From: PALSA-505 sp036501145 | GTDB taxonomy: Bacteria; Actinomycetota; Actinomycetes; Streptosporangiales; Streptosporangiaceae | Length of the DNA stretch: 64,000 bases | Direction: 5' to 3' | Assembly: GCA_036501145.1 (NCBI GenBank) | Contig: DASYAV010000133.1 | Span: 1-64,000, forward strand | Part shown: piece after piece, positions 16,419 through 24,889 of the stretch | Numbering within the stretch: the first letter of the stretch is position 1 | Layout of the letters: each line of letters begins with the position of its first letter | Made by a program: the position numbers and the translations under genes | Notes under the pieces: model-generated | Database searches by the model: none | What the model was told of the DNA's origin: nothing | What the model saw: only the letters and a program-made list of their open reading frames with translations

Positions 16419-17309
16419 TCACGGCCGCGGCTTGGGTGGGTGGACAACCGACCAGTCGGCAGCCATATCGATCATGGTCCAGTTGTGCTCGGCAGCGGCG
16501 CCGAGTATCTGCCCGGTGCCGCTGCCGAGGATGGGATCACGATCGTAGGCGTACTCCCGCTCGCCGTCGGTGTGCCGCACTACCAGCTGCAAGGTGCGGT
16601 GCGGGCTGCCGGCGGCCCACTGGAGCATAGCCAGGTCCCCGTCGGTATTCCCGGCCGCCAGGATCGGGCGCTGCCCGATGTGAGTGTGGATCGAGCCCGG
16701 CTTTTGCGGCCCGTCGTTTATGACCTGAACAGCCGCGCTCTTGACCAGCTCGGGCCCACCCGGTCCGGCCCGGAACTCGGTGCCCCCCACGCTGCCGATC
16801 ACCCGGTACGGCGGCAGCCCGTAGACCTCGGACGCGAAGGCCCGCATGAAATCGGTGCCGCCGCCGGAGAAGATCCAGCACGTGAACCCGCTGCGCTCCA
16901 GCAGGCCGAGCAGCTCCAGCATCGGCTGATAGACCATCTCCGGGTACGGACGGCCGGACCGCGGGTGCCGGGCCGAGGCCAGCCACCGCTGGCACACCGC
17001 CTCGAACTCGCCCGTGGTGATTCCGGCGTGGGTGAGCTTCACCAGCTCAACCAGGGCCGGCATCCCCCCGTCATGCAGTTCCTTGAGGCTGGTCGGGTGC
17101 CCCAGCTCGGCCGATCGTTCGAGCGCGAACGCCAGCTGAGCGTACATGGGCTGCTCCGTCCACAACGTGCCGTCGTTGTCGAACACGGCGATCCGCTCAG
17201 GTCCGGCGACGAAATCGGCCGAGCCCGGATCCGTCACAGCCGCGACGAACTCCACTACTGACTGCTTCACAGGCGTCTCACGCCAGCTCGGCAGCTGATC
17301 ACCGTCCAT
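16419..17309 (-). CDS. HAD-superfamily phosphatase
   Basis: 296 residues. HAD motif I is VFDNDGTLW (two Asp), a T/S motif II appears in CWIFSGGGTDFM, motif III lysine in ELVKSAA, and motif IV in AAGNTDGDLAM. The helical cap between motifs I and II resembles the phosphoserine-phosphatase-like group (PF12710). It is a cytoplasmic phosphomonoesterase of unknown substrate. The gene follows the ClC channel gene by 45 nt on the same strand, so co-transcription from the dyad-bearing region at 18763 is possible. Confidence 0.82.
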   Translation of the reverse strand: MDGDQLPSWRETPVKQSVVEFVAAVTDPGSADFVAGPERIAVFDNDGTLWTEQPMYAQLAFALERSAELGHPTSLKELHDGGMPALVELVKLTHAGITTGEFEAVCQRWLASARHPRSGRPYPEMVYQPMLELLGLLERSGFTCWIFSGGGTDFMRAFASEVYGLPPYRVIGSVGGTEFRAGPGGPELVKSAAVQVINDGPQKPGSIHTHIGQRPILAAGNTDGDLAMLQWAAGSPHRTLQLVVRHTDGEREYAYDRDPILGSGTGQILGAAAEHNWTMIDMAADWSVVHPPKPRP

Positions 17310-17354
17310 TCGCCAGTCCCTCCCGCGGCTAAGCGACCGGGTTTCCCCGGCCGA

Positions 17355-18722
17355 TCATGATGAAGTCGGCTGACTGTGGCTCGGCGGGGCGGCCGACGGC
17401 TGATCTGGCGCGGGAGCGGGCTGAGCGGCGCCGCTGCGTGCGGCGGGGGCCCGCGGACCGATCCTGGCCGCGGCCACATGGGCCACCACCACCGCCACGA
17501 TCACCAGCGGCGTCAGCGCGAAACCGTCGGCGGGCAGCAGAATGGCGGGCAGCAGCACCGAGGTCAGCGGGAGGCTCAGCATCACCGCCGACATCGCGCC
17601 TATGCCCATCGCCACTCCGGCGATCATGGGCAGTCCGGGAAGGTGTGACAACGCGATGCCGCCCGCGGCGCCCAGGTAGAGCGCGGGGAATGTCGGGCCG
17701 CCGCGGAAACTGCCTAGCGACACGCTGTAGGCAATCCCCTTGCAGGCCATGAGCAGTAACAGCGCTCCCACGGTGTAGGTGGCGCCGTGCTGGACGAGCG
17801 ATGGAAGCCCGCTTTGCCCCGAGAACAGTACCTGTGACGAGGCCTTCCCGGTGGCCGACGCATAACCGATGGCGAACGCGGCCACGGCCAGGCCAGCCAG
17901 CGGCACCATGATCAGCACCTGCCGTTCGACATGACCGTACAGCCACCGCCCGGCCCAGCGGATCGCCACCCCGGCCACGGCTGCCGCCAGGCCGATAACC
18001 ACTGCCCATCCGAACTCGGTGATATCTGGCCGGGAGAAGTGCGGTGCCCCGGGGAGGGCGAGGGAAAACGTGCCCAGACCACTCCAGGCGTCCAGGCCGA
18101 TGAAGATGAGCGAGCCCACCCCGGCGGCGAGCATGCCGGGCAGCAGCACCAGCCCTAGCATCGATCCACCCAGCCCGGACGCCTCCATCAGCAGGAACGC
18201 GCCCGCGAGGGGCGACCCGAGCAGCGCGCTGATGGCCGCGAAACTGCCAGCGGCGGCCACGACAGCGCGAGCCTGATCGGGGACGTCCCGGCGGGCCAGG
18301 CGAACGGCCAGGACCGCGAGCCCTCCGCCGATCAGAACCAATGGCATCTCGGGCCCGAGCACAGCGCCAAAGACCAGCGTGGCCAGCGCCGCCAAGATCA
18401 CGCCGGGAAGCTCCGACGGCGCGGGCGCCCCATGCAGCTTGAATCCGCCGGCCGGGGACGGGCCGCCGTTGCCGGGCAGGTACCTCATGGCCAGCGCCGC
18501 CAGTATCCCGCCCACGGCCAGCACCGGTAGCGGCCACCAGAGCGGCTCTGCCGCGAATCCCACCCCGTGCGGCAAGTGGATGAAGATCTCTTTTTGCAGG
18601 TAGCTGACGAGGGCGAGAAATCCGTAGGCCACCGCGGAAACCAGCACACCGACCACGGCGGCCAGTGCCAGCAGTCCCAGGTACCTGCGGGACCGCAGCA
18701 TGGCCACAGGGTCGGCGGGCAT
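17355..18722 (-). CDS. ClC-family chloride channel/transporter
   Basis: 455 residues from ATG 18722; the frame continues upstream but those 120 residues are antisense to the next gene and not family-like. It has about ten membrane helices and ClC motifs: GNGGPSPAG (selectivity loop position of GSGIP), LGPEMPLVLIGGG (position of GREGP, the glutamate kept) and GGPTFPALYLGAAGG (GxFxP). Members move Cl- or exchange Cl-/H+ and often serve acid resistance. The C-terminal ~35 residues are a Pro/Ala/Gln/Ser tail with no CBS domains. The ribosome site is weak. Confidence 0.87.
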   Translation of the reverse strand: MPADPVAMLRSRRYLGLLALAAVVGVLVSAVAYGFLALVSYLQKEIFIHLPHGVGFAAEPLWWPLPVLAVGGILAALAMRYLPGNGGPSPAGGFKLHGAPAPSELPGVILAALATLVFGAVLGPEMPLVLIGGGLAVLAVRLARRDVPDQARAVVAAAGSFAAISALLGSPLAGAFLLMEASGLGGSMLGLVLLPGMLAAGVGSLIFIGLDAWSGLGTFSLALPGAPHFSRPDITEFGWAVVIGLAAAVAGVAIRWAGRWLYGHVERQVLIMVPLAGLAVAAFAIGYASATGKASSQVLFSGQSGLPSLVQHGATYTVGALLLLMACKGIAYSVSLGSFRGGPTFPALYLGAAGGIALSHLPGLPMIAGVAMGIGAMSAVMLSLPLTSVLLPAILLPADGFALTPLVIVAVVVAHVAAARIGPRAPAARSGAAQPAPAPDQPSAAPPSHSQPTSS

Positions 18723-18762
18723 CGTCACCGGTTCATGGTGGCGCCCGCGGGCTCGTGGCACG

Positions 18763-18779
18763 TCACCCACATGAGGTGA
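18763..18779. promoter_or_regulatory. Bidirectional CACC-N7-GGTG dyad between ClC and GMC oxidoreductase genes
   Basis: On + it reads CACCC ACATGA GGTGA TGCAGCC, 52 nt before the GTG at 18831. On - it reads CACCT CATGTG GGTGA CGTGCC, 41 nt before the ClC start. One element could serve both genes. Confidence 0.6.
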
Positions 18780-18830
18780 TGCAGCCGCCAGACCCCGACT
18801 TGAGCATGGCAGCAGCGAAGGAGGGGCGCC

Positions 18831-19532
18831 GTGACCGAGCACTATGACGTGGTCATTGTTGGGACCGGGGCCGGAGGGGGACGCTCGCGCACACTTCGTC
18901 GGCGGGGCGACCAAGCCGTACGGTGCCGCGCTGTACCGGCTGCGCCCCGGTGACTTCGGGGAACTCCGGCACGTGGACGGGATTTCGCCTGCGTGGCCGC
19001 TGCCATACGACGACTTCGAGCCCTGGTACAGCAAACCTGCCTCCGGTGTTCCTGGTGCGATGGGTATCCCTGCCTGGTGCACGCCAAATCCGACGCTGAG
19101 GTCATCGCCGTGCGGCCGTGCTCGGCCGGGACAACATCACCTTGCTGACCGGCGCCGAAGTGACGAAGCTGGAGACCGACAGCGCTGGACGCGCCCGTCA
19201 CTGGTGTCGTCGTGTGTCCCGTGGCGGTGACCGCGAGGTCTACACCGGGGACATCGTGGTGCTGAGCGCTGGTGCGGCGAACAGCGCCAAGCTGCTGCTC
19301 ACGAATTTCCGGCGGGCAATATCCAGATGATCGGAAAGTCCAACGCCGAGGCCATGCGAGGCGAGAAACCAAAGCTCACAAAGCTCTCCCGGAGTGGACG
19401 CTCTCCGATGTGGCCGGGCACGCGGTGGACTTCTGGCTGACCACTGAGGACCCGCCGCTGCCGGACAACCGGGTCACCACCGGCGCCGGGTACGGGCTAG
19501 GCGGTGCTCCCGTGCTCACCCACCGGGGATGA
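18831..19532 (+). pseudogene. Decayed GMC-family oxidoreductase
   Basis: An intact ribosome site (AAGGAGGGG) and GTG start open a typical FAD-binding N-terminus, TEHYDVVIVGTGAGGG, which shifts frame within 20 codons. Pieces of the family follow in three frames: HFVGGATKPYGAALYRLRP and ISPAWPLPYDDFEPWY; then NITLLTGAEVTKLETD and GDIVVLSAGAANSAKLLL; then DVAGHAVDFWLTTEDPPLPDNRV ending in a stop at 19532. Whole segments are missing, the total being far below the ~500 codons of a normal member. The promoter side has stayed intact longer than the coding part. Confidence 0.82.
19517..19532 (+). promoter_or_regulatory. Dyad CACCC-N6-GATGA before DUF6325 gene
   Basis: CACCC ACCGGG GATGA GCCGCGG, 71 nt before the ATG at 19603, overlapping the stop of the GMC remnant. 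One mismatch (GATGA for GGTGA) against the common form. Confidence 0.4.
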
Positions 19533-19602
19533 GCCGCGGTCCGCGCCTGTGCAGGAGCATGGCAGCGAGCGGTAACGAACTGGCTGCGGATGAGGGGACG
19601 CT

Positions 19603-20019
19603 ATGGACGTCGGGCCCGTGGAGCTGATCGTGCTCAACTTCCCTGGCCAGCAGGCTGATCCGGCGGCGATCGCGGTGCTGGGCGGTGCGGTGTCGCATGG
19701 CTACGTCACGGTCCTGGACGTGGTCTTCATCAGGCGCACGCCCGACGGGCTGCTCCAGGTCAGCGACGGCACCGACAACCTGGACAACGCCGGGCTGGGG
19801 CCGCTTCAGATCCACCCGGAGCCACTGATCAGCGAGAGTGACCTGGCGCTGGTAGGCGGCTCGCTGAAGGCCGGCACGTCGGCGGTCGTGATCGTGTACG
19901 AGCACCGCTGGACGCGGCATCTGGCCAGCGCGGTCGTGCAGGCGGGCGGCGGCGTGACACTGCACGCGCAGGTTCCGCACGACACCGTGACCGCGGCAAT
20001 GACCGCGGCGGTCCCGTAG
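19603..20019 (+). CDS. DUF6325-like small protein
   Basis: 138 residues opening with MDVGPVELIVLNFPG, the signature I associate with DUF6325 proteins, followed by LLQVSDGTDNLDNAG and a second strand-rich half ending in HDTVTAAM. No membrane segment; a cytoplasmic dimer is likely. Function unknown. Together with the next gene (15 nt downstream, AGGAGGACG ribosome site) it forms the DUF6325 plus SHOCT pair that recurs in actinobacterial stress clusters. Confidence 0.68.
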   Translation: MDVGPVELIVLNFPGQQADPAAIAVLGGAVSHGYVTVLDVVFIRRTPDGLLQVSDGTDNLDNAGLGPLQIHPEPLISESDLALVGGSLKAGTSAVVIVYEHRWTRHLASAVVQAGGGVTLHAQVPHDTVTAAMTAAVP

Positions 20020-20034
20020 CAGGAGGACGCGATC

Positions 20035-20394
20035 ATGCCGCTGGACCGACATGGGCGCCCCGGGCTGCTCGGCGCCATCGACCCCGGGTACGTCATCACA
20101 GGCGGCCGTGCACTGACAGCGGCGGTCGGCCACGGGCCGGCTCGGCACGCTGAGGACCCGAAACCGGCCTCCGCGTACCAGGAAGCAGAGCAGGCGGTGG
20201 CAGAAGCCGAGGCGGAAGCCGCGGCCGCGGAGCGCGCCGCCCAGCAGTACGCCACATTCGGGCACCGGCCTGATCCGGAGCCGGCGGGCAATGACCTGGT
20301 CAGCAGCCTGGCCGAGTTGGCCGGGCTGCGTGACAAAGGTGCGCTCAGTCAATCGGAGTACCAGGCGGCCAAGACGCGGCTGCTCAGCACCTGA
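20035..20394 (+). CDS. SHOCT-domain protein
   Basis: 119 residues. A glycine-rich start, a helical Ala/Glu stretch (QEAEQAVAEAEAEAAAAERAAQQ, likely coiled coil, ~56-78) and a C-terminal SHOCT motif (LAELAGLRDKGALSQSEYQAAKTRLL). It follows DUF6325 with its own strong ribosome site and overlaps the end of the cydDC remnant on the other strand by about ten bases. Probably acts with its neighbour; no enzymatic residues are visible. Confidence 0.72.
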   Translation: MPLDRHGRPGLLGAIDPGYVITGGRALTAAVGHGPARHAEDPKPASAYQEAEQAVAEAEAEAAAAERAAQQYATFGHRPDPEPAGNDLVSSLAELAGLRDKGALSQSEYQAAKTRLLST

Positions 20395-21327
20395 GCTGGG
20401 CGGACCACATGTCGCGGTTCGCGCCACCGGCGCAGATGAGCTCCTGATGGGTGCGCGCTGAACGACGCGGCCCTGGTCCAGCACGACGATCTCGTCGAGG
20501 AGGTCGAGCCCCTCCAGTTCGTGGGTGATAAGCAGGGTGGCGCGGCCCATGGTGACGGTGAGCAGATCGGTGGTGAGCGCTGACCGGATCTCCGGGTCCA
20601 GGTTCGTGGTTGGCTCGTCGCGTATCAGCACGGCCGGGTCGGCAAGCAGGGCCCTGGCCAGAATGAGCCGCTGGCGCTCACCGCCGGACATGGCCGCACC
20701 GTGAGCGCCGACCGGCGTGTCCCAGCCTTGCGGGAGACTGCGGACCCAGGGCAGCAGGCGGGCCCGCGCCGCGGCGCCGGCCAGTTCCTCCTCGGCCGCG
20801 CCGGGCCGGGCCAGCAGAAGGTTCCCGCGGATGGTGCCGTTGAAGACGTGCGCGTCCTGCGGGCAGCCGCCGATCAGGGTGCGCACCTCGTCGACGCGGT
20901 AACTGGCCAGCGCGGCGCCGCCCAGGGTGACGCTGCCGCCACATGGATCACAGAAACGCAGCAGCACCGCGGCCGCGGTCGACTTGCCCGCCCTGGTGGG
21001 ACCGACGAGCGCCACCCGCCGCCCGGCGCGAGGTCGAGGTCGAGCCCATCCAGGGCGAGCGGCCCGGCGGGTTCGTACCTGACCTGGACTCCCCGCATGC
21101 GCACGTGCACCGGGCCAGCCGGTAGCGGGCGGGGCCGTGCAGGTTCGGCGACCGGCCAGGGCGGTCGTGCCGCTGCCCCGGGCCGCGGCGGCCAGTGTGT
21201 GCGCGAGCAGCCCGGCCTGAGCGAGGATCAGGCCACCGCCCACGGCCCCGAGCCCGATGGCGAAGGCCAGGTAGCCGCGGGCCGCCCGGGCGTGGCGCAG
21301 CAGCCGCGGGTCCACCGCTTTGCTCAC
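20384..21327 (-). pseudogene. cydDC: Fused and frameshifted remnant of cydD and cydC (cytochrome bd assembly ABC transporter)
   Basis: GTG 21327 begins VSKAVDPRLLRHARAARGYLAF, a CydD-type N-terminus, but after ~45 residues the sequence jumps to the ATPase half of the CydC side. That half is then split: VHVRMRGVQVRYEPAGPLALDGLDLDL in one frame, LVGPTRAGKSTAAAVLL (Walker A), MSGGERQRLILARALL (signature) and VLIRDEPTTNLD (Walker B) in another, and the end THQELICAGGA in a third frame from ~20450 to a TGA at 20384. So there is one large deletion plus at least two frameshifts. The intact pair would export thiols needed to assemble cytochrome bd. Confidence 0.8.
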
Positions 21328-21439
21328 GACAGCGACCTCCACGAACGTCGGGGCCCCGTGAGCGGGGCCGCTCGGCGGGCGGCCGGCGCCGCCTGACTTG
21401 CGCCATCCCCAGCTTCGGGCGGGCTGGACCAATCGCGAT

Positions 21440-21456
21440 TCACCCTGGCCGGGTGA
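21440..21456. promoter_or_regulatory. Bidirectional CACC-N7-GGTG dyad between cydDC remnant and 21554 operon
   Basis: On +: CACCC TGGCCG GGTGA GGCAG, 98 nt before GTG 21554. On -: CACCC GGCCAG GGTGA ATCG, 113 nt before GTG 21327 of the cydDC remnant. Confidence 0.6.
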
Positions 21457-21553
21457 GGCAGATCCGCGCTGGCCAGGCGAGCGTGAATGGATACCGAGGG
21501 CGAGCTTCGCGGCACCTGCGGGCAGGCCGTGCGGCGGAACGGGGAGGTGACCC

Positions 21554-22903
21554 GTGTCTGACACCGGAGGCGAACCGGGGGGGACCACCCAGGCACGGGA
21601 ACTCAGTACGGACGAGCGGGCTGAACTGGAGCGCCTGCGGGCGGAGGTAACCGAATTGCGAGGCCGGCAGGCAGACCGGGCACGGCGCCGCCGGATTGGC
21701 TGGCGTACCCCCGTGGCCTCGCTGCTGATCGTGATCGGATGCCTGCTCGCCCCGGTCTCGGTGCTGGCGGTGTGGACGGCCAACCAGGTGTCCGATACCA
21801 GCCGCTATATCGCGAACATCGAGCCGCTGATCCACCAGCCGCCGATCCAGAACGCTCTCACCGACAAGGTGACCACGGCCATCACCAGCCACATCAACGT
21901 GACCGGGTACACCGACCAGGCCGCGGCCTTGCTGACCAGCAAGGGCCTGCCCAGGGTGGGCACGCTGCTCAGGAGTTTTGCCCCGTCGATCGCGGGGGCG
22001 GTGACCGGTTTCATCCACAGCACCGTGCACAAGGTCGTGACCAGCGCCGCGTTCGCCCGGGCATGGATCCAGGTCAACACGGTGGCCCACCAGACCATGG
22101 TGAAGGCCCTGTCCGGGCGGGGTGGTGCGGTCAACGTCAGCAACGGCCAGGTCGTCATCGACCTCGCCCCGTTCATCAACATCGTCAAGCAGAACCTGAG
22201 CGCGCGCGGGTTCACGCTGGTGAACAGCCTCCCGCCGATCCACCCCACGCTGGCCCTGTTCTCGGCCAGGGACCTGACCCGAGCGCAGGCGGGATACCGG
22301 CTGATCAACGACCTCAAGATCGTGCTGCCGATCCTGGCGCTGCTGCTCATCGGCGCGGGCGTGTATGTCGCCCGCAGACACCGGCGCGCGCTGATCGCGG
22401 CCGGCCTGGGATTCGCCGTGTCCATGCTCGTACTGGGCGCGGGATTGCTGATATTCCGCAGCATCTACCTGAACACGGTGCCCAACAGCGCACTGCCCAG
22501 CGACGCCGCCGCGGTCATGTTCGACACGTTTGTCCGGTTCATCAGGACAGCGCTGCGCACGCTGCTGGTGGTGGGCCTGGTCGTCGCGGCCGCCGCCTTC
22601 CTCACCGGGCCGTCGGTGACCGCGGCCAAGACCAGGGCGGCGTTCACGTCCGCGTTCGGCTGGGTGCGCAGGCTCGGCGAGCGGCAGGGGGTGAGCACCG
22701 GGCCCGTGGGGCAGTGGACCTACGCGCACCGCCGGGGACTCCGCATCTCGGCAGTGGGACTGGCCGCCATCCTCTTGGTCTTCTGGGGCAGGCCGACCGC
22801 CCTGGTCGTCATCCTGCTCGTTGTCCTGCTGCTAGTGGCGCTCGGCCTGATCGAGCTGATCGGCAGGCCACCCGCGCAGCCCGAGATCGCTGGCCAGCCG
22901 TGA
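21554..22903 (+). CDS. Actinobacterial integral membrane protein
   Basis: 449 residues from GTG 21554 with GGGGAGG eight bases upstream. An acidic N-terminal coiled-coil-like segment (ERAELERLRAEVTELRGRQADRARRRR) leads into a membrane helix (~50-72), a large extracytoplasmic region (~75-255; NQVSDTSRYIANIEPLI at its start) and four or five further helices to the end. I recall similar proteins in actinomycetes but no function. First gene of a four-gene run (GAP protein, repeat protein, RDD protein). Confidence 0.7.
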   Translation: MSDTGGEPGGTTQARELSTDERAELERLRAEVTELRGRQADRARRRRIGWRTPVASLLIVIGCLLAPVSVLAVWTANQVSDTSRYIANIEPLIHQPPIQNALTDKVTTAITSHINVTGYTDQAAALLTSKGLPRVGTLLRSFAPSIAGAVTGFIHSTVHKVVTSAAFARAWIQVNTVAHQTMVKALSGRGGAVNVSNGQVVIDLAPFINIVKQNLSARGFTLVNSLPPIHPTLALFSARDLTRAQAGYRLINDLKIVLPILALLLIGAGVYVARRHRRALIAAGLGFAVSMLVLGAGLLIFRSIYLNTVPNSALPSDAAAVMFDTFVRFIRTALRTLLVVGLVVAAAAFLTGPSVTAAKTRAAFTSAFGWVRRLGERQGVSTGPVGQWTYAHRRGLRISAVGLAAILLVFWGRPTALVVILLVVLLLVALGLIELIGRPPAQPEIAGQP

Positions 22904-22964
22904 CACCGGCGCGTTCCCGCTGTGTGGGGCCGTCCCGGCCGCTCGTTCACGGGTAGCTGGTCCG

Positions 22965-23630
22965 GTGCTCCTGCAGGCGGCTGGGCTCGCGGTCCTCGCA
23001 GCGCTGTCCCCGACGGCACTGCTAGTCGCCGCGGTGTACCTCGGCTCGGCCCGGCCCAGGCGGACTGCCGTCTTCTATCTCGCCGGTGCGGTGGTCATGA
23101 GCCTGCTCACCGGGGTGGTGATCCTGGTCATCCTGCGCAACGCCGGCCTCAGCCACCCGGACCAGCGTGCGCCCCGGTACGGCCTTCGGCTCGGCCTCGG
23201 CGTCCTGCTGCTGGTGGCAGCGCTTGTCGTGGCACGGCGCCGCCCCCGGCCGCCAGACTCGGACCAGGCACGGCCAGGGATCGTATCCAGGATGGTCGCC
23301 AACCCAGCTCCACTGAGCGCGTTCCTCTCCGGCATCCTCATCTTCGCTCCCGGTCTCACATTCCTGGCCGCGCTGCAGGTGATCGCGACAGCCGGGGCGT
23401 CGCTGGAGCTGACCGTCACGGCCCTGGTCGTCGTCGTGGCCATCAACGTGCTCCTCGTGTGGCTGCCGATCCTGCTGCACGTGGTCGCACCGGCAGCGAC
23501 GACGCGCTACCTGACGGCCTTCAACGGCTGGCTGCGGGCCCATGGCCAGGCGATCGCCGTCGTCGTTCTGGCCACCGTGGGGGCGATAATGATCGGAGAT
23601 GGGATCTACGGATTGGTGGTGATCCGGTGA
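22965..23630 (+). CDS. GAP family membrane protein (LysE-like fold)
   Basis: 221 residues from GTG 22965; six hydrophobic segments. The pattern LAALSPTALLVAAVYLGSARP at the N-terminus and NPAPLSAFLSGILIFAPGLTFLAALQ in the second half is that of GAP/Sap proteins, a paralogue of the one at 15063. It lies 61 nt after the preceding membrane gene and overlaps the next gene by four bases (GTGA), so all are one transcription unit. Likely exporter or lipid-linked transporter; substrate unknown. Confidence 0.78.
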   Translation: MLLQAAGLAVLAALSPTALLVAAVYLGSARPRRTAVFYLAGAVVMSLLTGVVILVILRNAGLSHPDQRAPRYGLRLGLGVLLLVAALVVARRRPRPPDSDQARPGIVSRMVANPAPLSAFLSGILIFAPGLTFLAALQVIATAGASLELTVTALVVVVAINVLLVWLPILLHVVAPAATTRYLTAFNGWLRAHGQAIAVVVLATVGAIMIGDGIYGLVVIR

Positions 23631-24232
23631 ATGACCCCGTGGATCCGTTCGGCCGGCTGCGCTCGGCGAGCCGGCGGATGGCTGATCCGCTGGAGACACT
23701 GGCCCAGCGCGTGGCTGACCGTGTGGTCGAACTCCTGGTCAACGCGCTTGACGTGAACGCGCTGATCCAGCGGGTAGACCTGAACGGACTGCTCGGCCGG
23801 ATCGACATCGACCAACAGGTCCTGAGCCGAGTGGACGTCAACACCGTGCTGGCCCGGGTGGACGTGAACACCCTGCTGGCGAAGGTCGACGTGAACAAGC
23901 TGCTGGCGAAGGTCGACGTGAACACCCTGCTGGCGCAGGTCGACATGGACAAGCTGCTGGGTCGCGTCGACGTCGGTGCGCTGCTCAGCCAGGTCGACGT
24001 CAACGAACTGCTGGAGCGGGTCGACATGGACATGCTCGTGGAACGCACCGACCTGGGTGCGGTGATCGCCCACTCGTCCGGCGGGGCGGCGAGCGAGGCG
24101 CTGGACGCGGCGCGCAGCCAGGCCGTCGGGCTGGATGAGTTCATTGACCGCTGGGTGCAGCGCGCCCTGCGGCGTAACCGGCCGAGACCGTCCTCGCCGC
24201 GCCTGCTGGCCGACGGCCAGGCGCAGACATGA
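23627..24232 (+). CDS. Nonapeptide-repeat protein preceding RDD protein
   Basis: 201 residues from GTG 23627, overlapping the previous stop; the frame continues upstream but reads antisense-like Arg/Pro there. Residues ~50-150 are about eleven nine-residue repeats of the form VDVNTLLAK (V-D-hydrophobic-N/D-x-hydrophobic-L-x-charged). This regular pattern should form an amphipathic solenoid or long helix lying on the membrane. The C-terminal ~50 residues are basic. The 4-nt overlap with the downstream RDD gene argues that the two products work together. Function unknown. Confidence 0.72.
   Translation: MNDPVDPFGRLRSASRRMADPLETLAQRVADRVVELLVNALDVNALIQRVDLNGLLGRIDIDQQVLSRVDVNTVLARVDVNTLLAKVDVNKLLAKVDVNTLLAQVDMDKLLGRVDVGALLSQVDVNELLERVDMDMLVERTDLGAVIAHSSGGAASEALDAARSQAVGLDEFIDRWVQRALRRNRPRPSSPRLLADGQAQT
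23774..24072 (+). repeat. 27-bp tandem repeats coding for nonapeptides
   Basis: Imperfect 27-bp units encode successive V-D-x-N-x-L-L-x-(K/R/Q) nonapeptides. Neighbouring units at about 23850-23940 are nearly identical at DNA level (GTCGACGTGAACA followed by CTGCTGGCG), which points to recent duplication within the array. Confidence 0.75.
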
Positions 24233-24804
24233 GCGTCCCGGCGCAAGCTGCGCGATGGGTCACCGCCCAGGGCCGCTACGCCGGAGCGGTGTCCCGCTTC
24301 CTGGCCTACGTCATCGACGTCGCCGTCAGCTCGGCGGTGTTCGCGGCGGCTCTCGCGGCGGTTTCCTACGCGGCAACGGTTGTGACTGGCCGGCAAATCT
24401 CCTGGAACCGGGACAACGCCGTGGTCACCGCCCTGTTCGTCGCCTGGCAGTTCTTCTACTTCGGCTACTCGTGGGCGGCCAGCGGCAAGACGTTCGGCAT
24501 GGCTGTCGTCGGCATCCGCGTGGTGCGCGCTGACGGGGCCACCCTCGACCCCTGGCGTGGCGCGCTGCGTGCGGCGGTGTTCCCGCTGAGCTTCCTGCTC
24601 CTCGGCCTGGGGTTCGCCGGGATCCTCGTGCAGCGCGAACGCCGCGCGCTGCACGACCTCATCGCGGGCAGCGCGGTCGTCTACGCATGGGACGCCCGCG
24701 CCGCGCGGCTGCGGTTCCTCGCCAGGGAAGCCGAACCGGCCGCCCGCCGCGCACCCGCGAACGGCGAACTGGCCGAGCGCGACGCAACCATCCGCGGCGG
24801 GTGA
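24229..24804 (+). CDS. RDD family membrane protein
   Basis: 191 residues from ATG 24229, overlapping the upstream stop by four bases. RDD signature pieces: GRYAGAVSRFLAYVIDVAVSS near the N-terminus, a second helix, SGKTFGMAVVGIRVV, then a third helix, and RRALHDLIAGSAVVYAW. RDD proteins are three- to four-helix inner-membrane proteins, some linked to Na+/H+ transport. The cytoplasmic C-terminus is basic. Translationally coupled to the nonapeptide-repeat protein. Confidence 0.88.
   Translation: MSVPAQAARWVTAQGRYAGAVSRFLAYVIDVAVSSAVFAAALAAVSYAATVVTGRQISWNRDNAVVTALFVAWQFFYFGYSWAASGKTFGMAVVGIRVVRADGATLDPWRGALRAAVFPLSFLLLGLGFAGILVQRERRALHDLIAGSAVVYAWDARAARLRFLAREAEPAARRAPANGELAERDATIRGG
24789..24804 (+). 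promoter_or_regulatory. Dyad CATCC-N6-GGTGA before the CMD-like gene
   Basis: CATCC GCGGCG GGTGA CGCCGG; its last three bases are the stop codon of the RDD gene. It lies 86 nt before ATG 24890. Confidence 0.5.
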
Positions 24805-24889
24805 CGCCGGCGCGACCGCTGAGCAGGCACTGTTGACCGGTTGGGTCACGGGCACCGGCCCGCCCGCGCCGACCGAGAGGATTGTGATC

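Noticed and set aside
21739..22956. Alternative frame overlapping the membrane protein at 21554
   Set aside because: Arg/Gly/Pro-rich translation; the 21554 frame has a ribosome site and regular membrane helices.
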